In this document: one piece after another, positions 1 through 8,016 of the stretch
Layout: every line of letters starts with the position of its first letter
Numbering within the stretch: the first letter of the stretch is position 1
Assembly (NCBI RefSeq): GCF_000721705.1
Contig: NZ_JOJL01000069.1
Span: forward strand, 1-15,859
Source: Actinoplanes subtropicus
GTDB taxonomy: Bacteria > Actinomycetota > Actinomycetes > Mycobacteriales > Micromonosporaceae
Direction of reading: 5' to 3'
Length of the DNA stretch: 15,859 nucleotides
Notes under the pieces: model-generated
Databases searched by the model: none
Seen by the model: only the letters and a program-made list of their open reading frames with translations
Told to the model about the DNA's origin: nothing
Position numbers and translations under genes: made by a program

Positions 1-99
1 CGCGGCGCCGACGTCGAACGCGCCGTGCTCTCCCGCGCGGTCGAATGGCACAGCACCGACCGGGTGATCCGGCACGGCAACCACACCATCGTCTTCGCC
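1..99 (+). repeat. Left arm of a perfect 99-bp terminal inverted repeat
   Basis: Bases 1-99 read identically to the reverse complement of 15761-15859. The repeat is coding (the 3' end of purU) and stops being identical at base 100, where this copy has TGA and the other has GGG TAG. The true repeat probably continues outside the window. Confidence 0.97.
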
Positions 100-102
100 T
101 GA
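1..102 (+). CDS. purU: PurU, formyltetrahydrofolate deformylase, C-terminal fragment (cut by window edge)
   Basis: Only the last 33 residues and a TGA stop are present; the gene enters from beyond the left edge. The residues include RGADVERAVLSRAVEWH and end in HGNHTIVFA. This matches the usual PurU C-terminus, where a GxDVERxVLxRAVxWH helix is followed by a short DRVxxHGNxTxVF strand. PurU hydrolyses 10-formyl-THF to formate and THF in the cytosol. folD begins 14 bases after the stop, so the two are probably co-transcribed and share the 10-formyl-THF branch. The first 99 bases recur as an exact reverse complement at the other end of the window, where a second purU 3' end lies. The assignment rests on a short but characteristic tail; catalytic residues are outside the window. 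Confidence 0.8.
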   Translation, partial: RGADVERAVLSRAVEWHSTDRVIRHGNHTIVFA

Positions 103-116
103 AAAGGGGTCACCGG

Positions 117-953
117 ATGACCACCACCATCGACGGCCGGGCCGTCGCGGCACGAGTTCGCGCCCAGGTCGCCGCCGAGGTCGCCGCCTCACCCCGCATT
201 CCCGGCCTGGCCACCGTGCTGGTCGGCGACGATCCGGCCAGCGCCGTCTACGTGGCCGCCAAACGCCGCGCGGTGCGGGAGGCCGGCATGCGCGATCTGC
301 ACCGGTCACTACCGGCGCACGCCACCCAGGCCGAGGTCACCACCGTCCTGGACGACCTCGCCGCCGACCCGGCGGTCTCCGGCATCCTGCTGCAGCTGCC
401 GCTGCCGCCAGGGCTCGACGCGGCCCCGCTGCTCGACCGCATCCCGGTGGGCAAGGACGTCGACGGCCTCACCGCGGCCAGCGCCGGCCGGCTGGCCCGC
501 GGCGAAGACGGCCTGCGGCCGTGCACACCGAGCGGAGTGCTGGAACTGCTCGACGCCGAGGGTGTCAAGCTACGCGGCGCGCACGCCGTCGTGGTGGGCC
601 GCTCCGCGCTCGTCGGCCGGCCGATGGCCGACATGCTCCTGCAGCGCGACGCCACTGTCACGCTCGCCCACCGGCACACGGCCGACCTGGCCGCGGTCAC
701 CCGCACCGCCGACGTCCTCGTGGTGGCGGCCGGAGTGCGGGGCCTGGTCGGCGCCGGGCACGTCCGACACGGCGCCACCGTGATCGACGTCGGCATCCAC
801 CGCACACCCGGCGGCCTGGCCGGCGACGTACGCACCGCCGAACTCGACGGCATCGCCGCCCGCGTCACGCCGGTACCCGGCGGCGTCGGACCGATGACCA
901 TCGCCATGCTGATGGCCAATACTGTGCGCGCCGCCCGCTGGCGACGGTCGTGA
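117..953 (+). CDS. folD: FolD, methylene-THF dehydrogenase / methenyl-THF cyclohydrolase
   Basis: This 278-residue protein has the usual FolD length. It interconverts 5,10-methylene-THF, 5,10-methenyl-THF and 10-formyl-THF using NADP+. Family signatures appear in order: YVAAKRRAVREAGM with the catalytic-type Tyr and Lys, ILLQLPLP, PVGKDVDGL, PCTPSGV, the dinucleotide-binding VVGRSALVGRP, DVLVVAAG, TVIDVGIH and the closing PVPGGVGPMT. The ATG at 117 is chosen over an upstream in-frame ATG at 45, because the latter would lie inside purU and an AAGGGG ribosome site sits at 104-109. It follows purU closely. The pair can run methylene-THF through 10-formyl-THF to formate plus THF, as in one-carbon catabolic clusters. 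Whether that is its role here is inference; a housekeeping role is equally possible. Confidence 0.96.
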   Translation: MTTTIDGRAVAARVRAQVAAEVAASPRIPGLATVLVGDDPASAVYVAAKRRAVREAGMRDLHRSLPAHATQAEVTTVLDDLAADPAVSGILLQLPLPPGLDAAPLLDRIPVGKDVDGLTAASAGRLARGEDGLRPCTPSGVLELLDAEGVKLRGAHAVVVGRSALVGRPMADMLLQRDATVTLAHRHTADLAAVTRTADVLVVAAGVRGLVGAGHVRHGATVIDVGIHRTPGGLAGDVRTAELDGIAARVTPVPGGVGPMTIAMLMANTVRAARWRRS

Positions 954-980
954 CGGCACTATTCGGCGATCTGGTCGCGG

Positions 981-998
981 GGCGAGCGCTCGCCTTTC
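981..998 (+). terminator. Perfect 14-bp palindrome plus short T run after folD, possible terminator
   Basis: GGCGAGCGCTCGCC (981-994) is a perfect palindrome followed by CTTTCCC-type sequence (TTT at 995-997), 27 bases past the folD stop. As RNA it can form a 5-bp GC-rich stem with a GCGC loop, then three U. This could end purU-folD transcription. The perfect symmetry would also fit a protein-binding operator. The T run is too short to be sure. Confidence 0.4.
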
Positions 999-1022
999 CC
1001 GCACCGCACCGGGTCCTCGCCA

Positions 1023-1040
1023 CCGGCCGAGGGGGGCCGG
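1023..1040 (+). other. GC-rich hairpin between folD and the membrane-protein gene
   Basis: CCGGCC (1023-1028) and GGCCGG (1035-1040) can pair around a GAGGGG loop. There is no T tract. Together with the palindrome at 981-994 it may help separate the purU-folD transcript from the next gene. In DNA this rich in G and C such stems also arise by chance. Confidence 0.25.
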
Positions 1041-1125
1041 CCGTAGGCCTCCATCCCGGCCCGTGGTGTGTTGGCTTATTCGAGATCGCATCGTTCGTAC
1101 CGCACGGCGCGCGATGATGTGCCTC

Positions 1126-1635
1126 ATGCTGACGACGGAACCTGTCGACGCGTACGACTCGGCGGCGTGGCAGAGTTTCGCGGTGGCCGTTGTCGGGGCG
1201 GCGGCGGCCTTGGCCGGCCTGCTGGTGGTCGCGTGCTCGATCAACATCAACCGGGTGATAGAGCTTCCGTCCGTGGTCTCCCGGATGGCGGCGTCTCTGG
1301 CTCTGTTCACTGGTGTGCTGACCGCCGGTACCGTTCTGCTCGTGCCGGGCCAGGATCGTTGGGTGGCCGGCATCGAACTTGCCGCTGTCGGTGGCGTGAT
1401 GGCCGCGGCCACGGCGCGGAACCACGGCCTGCGCGCGGCCCGACGTGAGTATCGCCGAAACGCGCTGGGCGCCGCTGTGCTGGCGGTGATCTCATCCTTG
1501 TTGGTCGTGGCCGCTGGTGTGCTGTGCGCGGCTCGAGCGGGCGGGGGTTTGTACTGGTTGTTTCCCGGCGTGGTGGTCGCCTTTTCCGTCGGCCTCTTCA
1601 ACGCCTGGGTGGCGCTCGTCGAGATCCTGCGGTGA
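1126..1635 (+). CDS. Small multi-pass membrane protein of unknown function
   Basis: This protein of about 169 residues is almost entirely hydrophobic. Five probable membrane segments can be seen, beginning at FAVAVVGAAAALAGLLVV, AASLALFTGVLTAGTVLL, WVAGIELAAVGGVMAAA, LGAAVLAVISSLLVVAAGVL and LYWLFPGVVVAFSVGLFNAW. The N-terminal pattern AYDSAAWQSFAVAVVGAAAALAGL followed by SIN resembles a widespread actinobacterial family of small integral-membrane proteins, some automatically labelled FtsH-protease modulators. That label is not supported by anything visible here. The start is uncertain: ATG codons at 1114, 1117 and 1126 and a GTG at 1063 share the frame, and none has a clear ribosome site. 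The family-like part begins just after 1126. It sits alone between folD and the kinase-cyclase gene, 44 bases upstream of the latter, so co-transcription is possible. Confidence 0.75.
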   Translation: MLTTEPVDAYDSAAWQSFAVAVVGAAAALAGLLVVACSININRVIELPSVVSRMAASLALFTGVLTAGTVLLVPGQDRWVAGIELAAVGGVMAAATARNHGLRAARREYRRNALGAAVLAVISSLLVVAAGVLCAARAGGGLYWLFPGVVVAFSVGLFNAWVALVEILR

Positions 1636-1667
1636 GCGTCCGGGCTTAGCCGCGCCGATCCACGGCC

Positions 1668-1673
1668 GATAAT
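1668..1673 (+). promoter_or_regulatory. Putative -10 element for a leaderless kinase-cyclase transcript
   Basis: GATAAT at 1668-1673 ends six bases before the ATG at 1680. This spacing would place the transcription start on or next to the A of the start codon, the arrangement of actinobacterial leaderless mRNAs. No proper Shine-Dalgarno sequence is present. No convincing -35 box is seen. Confidence 0.45.
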
Positions 1674-1679
1674 AGGACC

Positions 1680-4600
1680 ATGATCTCGGCTGTGGACGGC
1701 TCTCATCATCTGGGAGAGCTCGCACCACCGGTCCCGCACGACGTCGAGCTGATTGGCGAAATCGGACGTGGCTCACAGAGCGTCGTATACCGGATACGAC
1801 GCGACGGTGCTGACTATGCGTTGAAAACATCCCTGCAGCGGGTGCCAGGGCGGGCGGATGCCCGGGCAATGCAGCGGGAGTCGGCGCTGCTCGCCTGGAT
1901 CAGCCATCCGAACCTTCCCGAGGCCTACGAAAGCGGCATCGTTGATGGTCGGCCGTACCTGATAATGGATCTGGTCGAAGGTTGCGACGTCGCGACTCTG
2001 ATCCGGCGGGCGGCCTTGCCGTTCGCCCAGGTCACGGACATCGGTCGCCAGGTCGCCGCAGCCCTCGGCGCGTTGCATACGGCGGGTCTCGTCCACCGCG
2101 ACGTGAAGCCGACGAACATCGTGCTTCAACCCGACGGCCGGGTCCGCCTTCTCGACCTGGGTCTGGCGGTCCGGGGAGCATACGCCGACAGCGAAGCGGA
2201 GCGGGCGGCCGTCGGGACGCTGACCTATGCGGCGCCCGAGCAGTCCGGCATGTTGAAGCGCCCCGTGGACTTACGCTGCGACCTTTACGCACTGGGCGGC
2301 GTCATCTACGAGTGCCTGACCGGTCATCCGCCGTACGAGGCCGAAGACATCGGCGATTTGCTTTGGCAACACGCCAGCGCAGCGGTGCCGGATCCCCGGC
2401 AGGGCCGGCCGGAGGTACCAGCTCAGTTGGCGGCGATCACCGTCAAGTTGCTCGCCAAGGATCCTGACGACCGGTATCAGTCGGCGGAGGGCGTAGCGTT
2501 CGACCTTGAGCGTTGCACCCGTGAGTCGGCCGGGCCCTGGCAGTTGGGCTGCGAAGACGCGCCGGTCGACGTCAACAGTTCGCGGCCCGTCGTCGGGCGC
2601 GACGCCGAATGCGCCGCCTTGGTCGCCGCGTGGGAGCGAACCCGCGAGGGCTGGGGCGGGATCGCCGTGATCCACGGCCCGACGGGCATCGGCAAGACCC
2701 GGCTCGCCCAGGAGATCGCCCGGCGGGTCCGAGGTCTGGGTGCACCCGTCCTCACCAGCCGTTGCGGCGCGGACGGTCCGCCGCTCGGGGCTCTCCGGGC
2801 CGCGGTGGAGGCCTACGTCCGGTCCACCCCGCGGCTTGCCGACGGTGACCGGCCGGACGAGGACACGCCGCAAACGACCAGGGCGACCGCGCGGCTCGTT
2901 GCCCGGTTCGCACCGGGGCTCGCCGTCGCATCGTGCACCGAGCCGACGCTCGACACCGAGCAGGAGGCATCGGTCGAGGCCGCGATGGAGTTGTTCGCGG
3001 ACTTCGCTCGGTGCCACGCCGGCGCACTGCTGATCCTCGACGATGCCGAACACCTCGACGAAGCGACCCGCGGCCTGCTGCGACGCCTTGAGCTCCGGCT
3101 GCCGGAAACGCCGCTTCTCGTTCTGTTGGCGGCATCCGCCGCGGACGGCCTCGGCGTGACCGTGGAGACCGATGTTCGCCTCCATGACCTCGGAACCGAC
3201 ACCGTTCGAACGCTCGTGACGCAGGCGTCGAGGCACGTGTCCGCAGGCGGCCAAATCGTCGAACGGGTACTGGCCCGCGGTGCCCGGACTCCGCTGGAGG
3301 TTCATGAGTACCTGGCGGCCGTCCTCGATGCCGGTCTGCTGACTCCGCATTGGGGTGAATGGCGCCTGGACGTGGCACGGCTCGACACCTTGGCTCTGCC
3401 GCACGACATCATCGAACTGATCCGGTGCCGGCTCGACCGGCTAACGGATCCCGCGCGAGCCCTGCTGTGCGTCGCCGCGCTGGTCGGGACACGTTTTCCG
3501 CTGGGGCTCGTGGCCGCAGCGTGCGCTATGGAGAAAGACGAGGTCATCCGGCTCCTGGGGCAGGCGACGGACGCCGGCGTCCTGGAGGCGCTGGGCAGCG
3601 AGTGGGCGTTCACCCACGACTGCCTGCGTAACGCCCTGCACGACGAAATGGCCGAGGACCTCCGTCGCGATCTGCACGAGAGGATCGCCGCAGTGCTCTT
3701 GGTAGATGCCGGCGACCAGGAGACCGCCGCCGAGACGCTCTATTCATTGGCCAGACACTGCGCGGCCGGCCGGCCGGAACACGATCCGGTCCGCTCGGCC
3801 GAGATTCTGCTTGCCGCCGGACTCCGCGCGTTGACCGACGATGCCCCGATGCAGGCCGTTTCGCTTCTGAAGCTGGTGCCCGGTCTCGCCGAATTGGTGG
3901 AGCGGAACGGCGGACACGGACTGTCGGTGGATCGCGCGCGGGAGGCACTGGCCGGCGCCCTTCATGCCGCGGGCTCCTTCACCGAGGCCGTCGACATGTA
4001 CGGGCAAGCGCTGCGATCCGCGTCGGAATCTGCAGATCGGGTCCGGATTCTGCTGGCCATCGCCAAGGTCTACAACACCGAGTGGCGAGTCGGCCCACAA
4101 CTGGAGCATGTGGATCGGGCCCTGGAAGAACTTGGCGTCCGGATGCCGGAGAAGACACTGTTGTTGCTGCTCACCTCGCTCGGCTTGTTCGTCCGGGGCC
4201 TGGGGGTGGCGTTGACCAGGTCCGGTCGCGCGACCAGGCGGCCGGAGCGACGCGAAGGTAGCCGGCGGCTGGCGGCGGCCTACGGTGCGCTGGCGGGCGC
4301 GGCGATACAGGACGGCAACCCCCTCCGAAGCGTGGTCGCGACCCTGCGCCTGCTCTATCCGGCGGCCCAGCTGGGTGACTCCGTGGAGTACGCGAACGCG
4401 CTCGCCCACGTCCACGTCCTGACGACGATAGTCGGTCTTCGGCGCTATTCCGGGATGATCAAGCGGGCCATCGCGGTGGCGGAACGGCTGGGCGACGCGC
4501 GGCTGCGCAGCCGAATGGTGTGGGTGAGCCACGGTGCAAGCGTGGTCGCGGGCCGGTCGCACAACAACAAACTGCTGCTCCGGCAGGCGCAGCACGACCG

Positions 4601-6950
4601 GGACCTGCCGTTGATGGAGTACGTCACCGCCATCGTGGCGAACTGTGCAGAGCTACTCAACCGTGGGCACGCCGAGCCTGCCGCGCGGCTTTACGAGCAG
4701 GCCAGGCGCCGAGTCGAGGCGGCCGACCTGCACCATCCGGCTCTGGGCCTCATCGACATCGCCGGCGCGGCCGCCCGGGGCCGCATCGCCGACGCGGACC
4801 GGATACTCGGGCAGCTCATCGGGGATCCGGTGTACACCACCGGCATGCTGCGGACCCACCTGCTCGCGGTCCGGGCGCACGTCGCGGTGGAGCAACGAGA
4901 CCTCGGCGATATTTTCGACACCATTGCCGTGGAGTCCGCACAGTGTGGTACCCACCTGCCGGCGCATGCACGGCCGCTGTGGGTCGCCCTCGCCTACGGC
5001 CGGATCGAACAATGCCGTACCGCGTCATCCGCTCACCAGCAGACCGCCATGCAGACGGCGGAACGCACGGTTGCCACATTGGGCAAGGCAGCGGTCAGCC
5101 CCGACATGGCCGCCCACCACACCGTCGCCCGCGCCTACCTCCCCCACCTCCGCGGGGACCACGAGGCGGCGCTGGCCATCCTGAATCAGGCCGACCCCAG
5201 GTTACGGCGCAGCGACACGCCGCTGGCGTTGTACGAAGCGGCCAGGCTCCGCGCCCGCGCGCTCGCGGCTCTCGGCCAGCACGACAGCGCCGTGGCACAG
5301 GCCAAGGCAGCCGCATCGCTGGCTGCCACGCACGGCTGGCCGCACCGGATCGGGTGGTTGCGCGCGGAGTTCGCCGCCCTCGCCGAAGACGACTCCCCCT
5401 CGATGGCAGGGCGCCGCCATTCGATGCCGGGGCACACCGACAATCCCGATGGTGATCACGTGCTCCGGCGCAGGTTGGCAGCCATCGAACAGATCAGTCT
5501 CGCCGCATCGCGTGTCCTCGATCCGGCCGAGCTCACCAGAGTCGCGCTCGATGAGGCAATTCGGATGCTGGGCGCCGATCGCGCGTTCCTGTTCCTCGCC
5601 GAGAGCAACGATGCGGACCCCACCGCCGTGCCTCGACTGAGTCCACATCTGGGACGGGACTCCTCCGGCAACGACATCGGAACGCTGACCGGCTACGGAT
5701 CGACTCTGGTGGAGACCGTGCGTACCTGCCGGAAGCCACTCGTTGTCACCAGCACCGACGAGGGGGCCGCTCTCGGTTCGCGCAGTGCGGTGATGTACGG
5801 ACTGCGGAGCATGATCGTCGCACCGATGCTGCTGGAAGGACGCCTCATCGGGGTGGTCTACCTGGACAGCCGAATAGCGAAAGGCATGTTCGCCACCGAA
5901 GACCTCGGGACCCTCGGCGCTATCACCAACCACGTGGCGGCCGCCCTGGAGACCGCTCGTGCCGCACAGCTGGCGTTGGCTGTCCGGGCCGCGGAGGAAC
6001 GCCACGACACCTCGGAGATGATCCGCCGCGCGCTGACCGATCTGACCGCAAGCCTCGATCCCCGAGACGTGCTGACACGTCTCGCCGCGTCGGTGCGCAG
6101 AGCCGTCCCAGCCGACGGATGCCGGCTCGTCGTCCGGGACGGGGACACCTTTCACCTCTACGACGCGACGACCCCGCAACTGCCCATTTCCACGCCGGCC
6201 GTGACGCTGGACGAGGAATCCTGCGAATCGCTTCGCGCGCGGAAGCCGACATTCGGCGGCCCGCGTGAACTTCCCCTACTACCCGGCATGAAGTCATGGC
6301 TGGCGGTACCACTGCACACCAAGCAGGAGGCCGTCGGCGTGATCCTGATCGGAACGGCCGAAGGTGGCACGTACCGGCAGTCTCACCTCGACCTGGCGAG
6401 CACGCTCGTCTGCCAAGGCATGGTCGTCTACGACAATGCCCGGTTGTTCAGCCGGCTCCGGGTCATGGCGTCGACCGATGAGCTGACCGGTGTGCCGAAC
6501 CGGCGCTGCTTCTTCGAGCTGGGCCGGCGCCAAGTGGCCGTGAGCCTGGAACAGGGTAGACCGCTCGCGGCCCTCATGGTCGATATCGACAACTTCAAGA
6601 AGGTCAACGACACCTACGGACATCAGGTCGGCGACCAGGTCATCCGTGCCGCGGCGGACCGGATGTCCCGGGCGACACGCGAGACCATCCTGTTCGGACG
6701 CTATGGCGGCGAGGAGTTCGCGATCCTGCTCGCCGTCGGCGACAGTGCGATGACAGTCGCGGAACAAATCAGAAGTGCCGTTGCCGAGACACCGGTGGAA
6801 ACCGACGCGGGAGACCTCTCCGTCACAGTGAGTGTCGGTGTCACCTCGCTGCAGCCGGAGGACCGCGGCATCGACGAACTATTGTCGCGCGCCGACAGAG
6901 GGCTTTACCGAGCGAAAAGAAGTGGTCGTAATCGCGTGATGAATGAGTGA
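1680..6950 (+). CDS. Giant Ser/Thr kinase - AAA ATPase - GAF-GAF - GGDEF signalling protein
   Basis: This 1756-residue protein has at least five parts. Residues 20-280 are a Ser/Thr kinase with glycine loop GRGSQSVVY, Lys49, HRDVKPTN at 139-146 (catalytic Asp141), DLG at 159-161 in place of DFG, and APE at 185-187. Residues 300-700 look like an AAA_16-type ATPase, with Walker A GPTGIGKT (333-340) and Walker B LLILDD (450-455). Residues 700-1250 are helical and TPR-like, with a Leu-rich stretch near 825-846 that may touch membrane or pack internally. Two GAF domains follow (about 1260-1425 and 1445-1585). Residues 1596-1753 are a GGDEF cyclase with DELTGVPNRR, MVDIDNFKKVND (metal Asp1635) and GGEEF (1676-1680). 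It should make c-di-GMP; the RxxD inhibitory site reads R1667-E-T-I, so its Asp is missing. Related kinase-ATPase-GAF proteins often end in a histidine kinase. Two TTA codons occur, at 2271 and 5202. Targets and ligand are unknown. Confidence 0.93.
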   Translation: MISAVDGSHHLGELAPPVPHDVELIGEIGRGSQSVVYRIRRDGADYALKTSLQRVPGRADARAMQRESALLAWISHPNLPEAYESGIVDGRPYLIMDLVEGCDVATLIRRAALPFAQVTDIGRQVAAALGALHTAGLVHRDVKPTNIVLQPDGRVRLLDLGLAVRGAYADSEAERAAVGTLTYAAPEQSGMLKRPVDLRCDLYALGGVIYECLTGHPPYEAEDIGDLLWQHASAAVPDPRQGRPEVPAQLAAITVKLLAKDPDDRYQSAEGVAFDLERCTRESAGPWQLGCEDAPVDVNSSRPVVGRDAECAALVAAWERTREGWGGIAVIHGPTGIGKTRLAQEIARRVRGLGAPVLTSRCGADGPPLGALRAAVEAYVRSTPRLADGDRPDEDTPQTTRATARLVARFAPGLAVASCTEPTLDTEQEASVEAAMELFADFARCHAGALLILDDAEHLDEATRGLLRRLELRLPETPLLVLLAASAADGLGVTVETDVRLHDLGTDTVRTLVTQASRHVSAGGQIVERVLARGARTPLEVHEYLAAVLDAGLLTPHWGEWRLDVARLDTLALPHDIIELIRCRLDRLTDPARALLCVAALVGTRFPLGLVAAACAMEKDEVIRLLGQATDAGVLEALGSEWAFTHDCLRNALHDEMAEDLRRDLHERIAAVLLVDAGDQETAAETLYSLARHCAAGRPEHDPVRSAEILLAAGLRALTDDAPMQAVSLLKLVPGLAELVERNGGHGLSVDRAREALAGALHAAGSFTEAVDMYGQALRSASESADRVRILLAIAKVYNTEWRVGPQLEHVDRALEELGVRMPEKTLLLLLTSLGLFVRGLGVALTRSGRATRRPERREGSRRLAAAYGALAGAAIQDGNPLRSVVATLRLLYPAAQLGDSVEYANALAHVHVLTTIVGLRRYSGMIKRAIAVAERLGDARLRSRMVWVSHGASVVAGRSHNNKLLLRQAQHDRDLPLMEYVTAIVANCAELLNRGHAEPAARLYEQARRRVEAADLHHPALGLIDIAGAAARGRIADADRILGQLIGDPVYTTGMLRTHLLAVRAHVAVEQRDLGDIFDTIAVESAQCGTHLPAHARPLWVALAYGRIEQCRTASSAHQQTAMQTAERTVATLGKAAVSPDMAAHHTVARAYLPHLRGDHEAALAILNQADPRLRRSDTPLALYEAARLRARALAALGQHDSAVAQAKAAASLAATHGWPHRIGWLRAEFAALAEDDSPSMAGRRHSMPGHTDNPDGDHVLRRRLAAIEQISLAASRVLDPAELTRVALDEAIRMLGADRAFLFLAESNDADPTAVPRLSPHLGRDSSGNDIGTLTGYGSTLVETVRTCRKPLVVTSTDEGAALGSRSAVMYGLRSMIVAPMLLEGRLIGVVYLDSRIAKGMFATEDLGTLGAITNHVAAALETARAAQLALAVRAAEERHDTSEMIRRALTDLTASLDPRDVLTRLAASVRRAVPADGCRLVVRDGDTFHLYDATTPQLPISTPAVTLDEESCESLRARKPTFGGPRELPLLPGMKSWLAVPLHTKQEAVGVILIGTAEGGTYRQSHLDLASTLVCQGMVVYDNARLFSRLRVMASTDELTGVPNRRCFFELGRRQVAVSLEQGRPLAALMVDIDNFKKVNDTYGHQVGDQVIRAAADRMSRATRETILFGRYGGEEFAILLAVGDSAMTVAEQIRSAVAETPVETDAGDLSVTVSVGVTSLQPEDRGIDELLSRADRGLYRAKRSGRNRVMNE

Positions 6951-6958
6951 CAGGGAAG

Positions 6959-6992
6959 GGCGGTGGCGTGCGGCATCACGATCGGCGCCGCC
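6959..6992 (+). terminator. Hairpin between convergent kinase-cyclase and mdcH genes
   Basis: GGCGGTGGCG (6959-6968) can pair with CGGCGCCGCC (6983-6992), with one G-U wobble and one mismatch, around a 14-base loop. It starts nine bases past the kinase-cyclase stop and lies in the 76-base gap before the mdcH stop, where two convergent transcripts meet. A bidirectional terminator is expected there. No T tract is present. Confidence 0.4.
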
Positions 6993-7026
6993 GTAGAGGG
7001 GAACAACACGCGGCGCGCGAGATTCC

Positions 7027-8016
7027 TTACCGGCCGGCACCCCTGCGGACGGGGCCGTCTGGCGCTGGCCGCATCCGCTCGCGCGCCGGGCTCGCCGTCG
7101 GACGCAGCGGCGGCCCGGGCCTGGAAGTAAGCCGGATGACCTCGTCCAGCCCGAGGTCGGCCATGGCATAGGCGGTGCCCCCCGGCACCAGGCCGGCCAG
7201 CGAACGTCCCGGGGGCATCTGTATCCAACGGTCGACGCCGCGTTCGGTGAGAATCGCGGTGGCCATGTCCCAGCGGACGCCGTGCTCGACGTTGTCAGCC
7301 AGCTCGCGCCGAAGCCGATCAGCCGTGACGATGGTCTGCCCGGTGACGCTGCCGGCGATGGGCGTTGCGGGATTGCGCAGGCGCACCGAGCGCAGCGCGG
7401 TGCGCAGCCGCTGCGCAGCCGGCGCCATGAGCGGACTGTGCGCGGGCACGGTCACCGCGAGCCGCCGGACCCGCGCACCGGCCATCTCCAGTTCGCGGGC
7501 CAGCATGCGCAGCCCATGCTCGGTGCCGGACGCGGTCGTCTGGCTCGGTGAGTTGGCATTGCTCGCCCAGACGTGGTGTCCGGCGTCGCGGAGGGCGGTG
7601 GCCGCCGCGTCGACGACGGCCAGTCCGGGACCGTCGATGACCAGCATCCCGGCGTCGGCTGGGCTTGCCGCGCGCATGGTGGCGCCACGTAGGCGCACCA
7701 GCAGCAGCCCGTCGGTGAAGTCGAGGGCGTGCGCGGCGACCGCGGCCGTCCACAGCCCGACCGAGTGACCGGCGAGGTGATCCGCATGGAGGCCGCGGCG
7801 TTGGGCCGTCCGATACCAGGCGGCGCCGGCGATGAGCAGGGCAAGCTGAGCGGCGGTGGTTTCGGCCAAAGCGCTTGCGCTGTCGAGGGTCAGCGGGTGG
7901 ATGCCGAGCGTATGGCGGGCCTGGTCGAGCAGGTCATCCGCCTCGGGCGGCAAATGATGCAGCATCCCGGGCCGTTGTTCACCCTGGCCGGGAAAGAGTA
8001 CGGCCGTAGCCGTCAT
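7027..8016 (-). CDS. mdcH: MdcH, malonyl-CoA:ACP transacylase of malonate decarboxylase
   Basis: This 329-residue FabD-like acyltransferase carries FPGQG (8-12), the nucleophile motif GHSVG (Ser85), VRLRG with the carboxylate-binding type Arg110, and VPAHSPLM with catalytic-type His193. In malonate decarboxylase systems MdcH moves malonyl from malonyl-CoA onto the carrier MdcC. This primes the decarboxylation cycle before MdcA takes over with acetyl/malonyl exchange. The ATG at 8016 overlaps the mdcG stop by four bases (ATGA); an in-frame upstream start would lie inside mdcG. It is the last gene of the operon. A Pro/Arg-rich tail of about 35 residues follows the last recognisable domain residues and is probably disordered. 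Taken alone it could be a fatty-acid or polyketide transacylase; its place in the mdc operon decides the call. Confidence 0.92.
   Translation of the reverse strand: MTATAVLFPGQGEQRPGMLHHLPPEADDLLDQARHTLGIHPLTLDSASALAETTAAQLALLIAGAAWYRTAQRRGLHADHLAGHSVGLWTAAVAAHALDFTDGLLLVRLRGATMRAASPADAGMLVIDGPGLAVVDAAATALRDAGHHVWASNANSPSQTTASGTEHGLRMLARELEMAGARVRRLAVTVPAHSPLMAPAAQRLRTALRSVRLRNPATPIAGSVTGQTIVTADRLRRELADNVEHGVRWDMATAILTERGVDRWIQMPPGRSLAGLVPGGTAYAMADLGLDEVIRLTSRPGPPLRPTASPARERMRPAPDGPVRRGAGR

Noticed and set aside
570..1739. Long open frame on the - strand across folD and the membrane-protein gene
   Set aside because: It lies opposite a clear FolD and has the Arg/Ala/Pro-rich composition of a GC-driven shadow frame, with no recognisable motif.
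2271..3404. Long - strand frame inside the kinase-cyclase gene (a similar one lies at 5202-6179)
   Set aside because: The opposite strand encodes recognisable kinase, ATPase and GAF sequence; the antisense frames show no family motifs.
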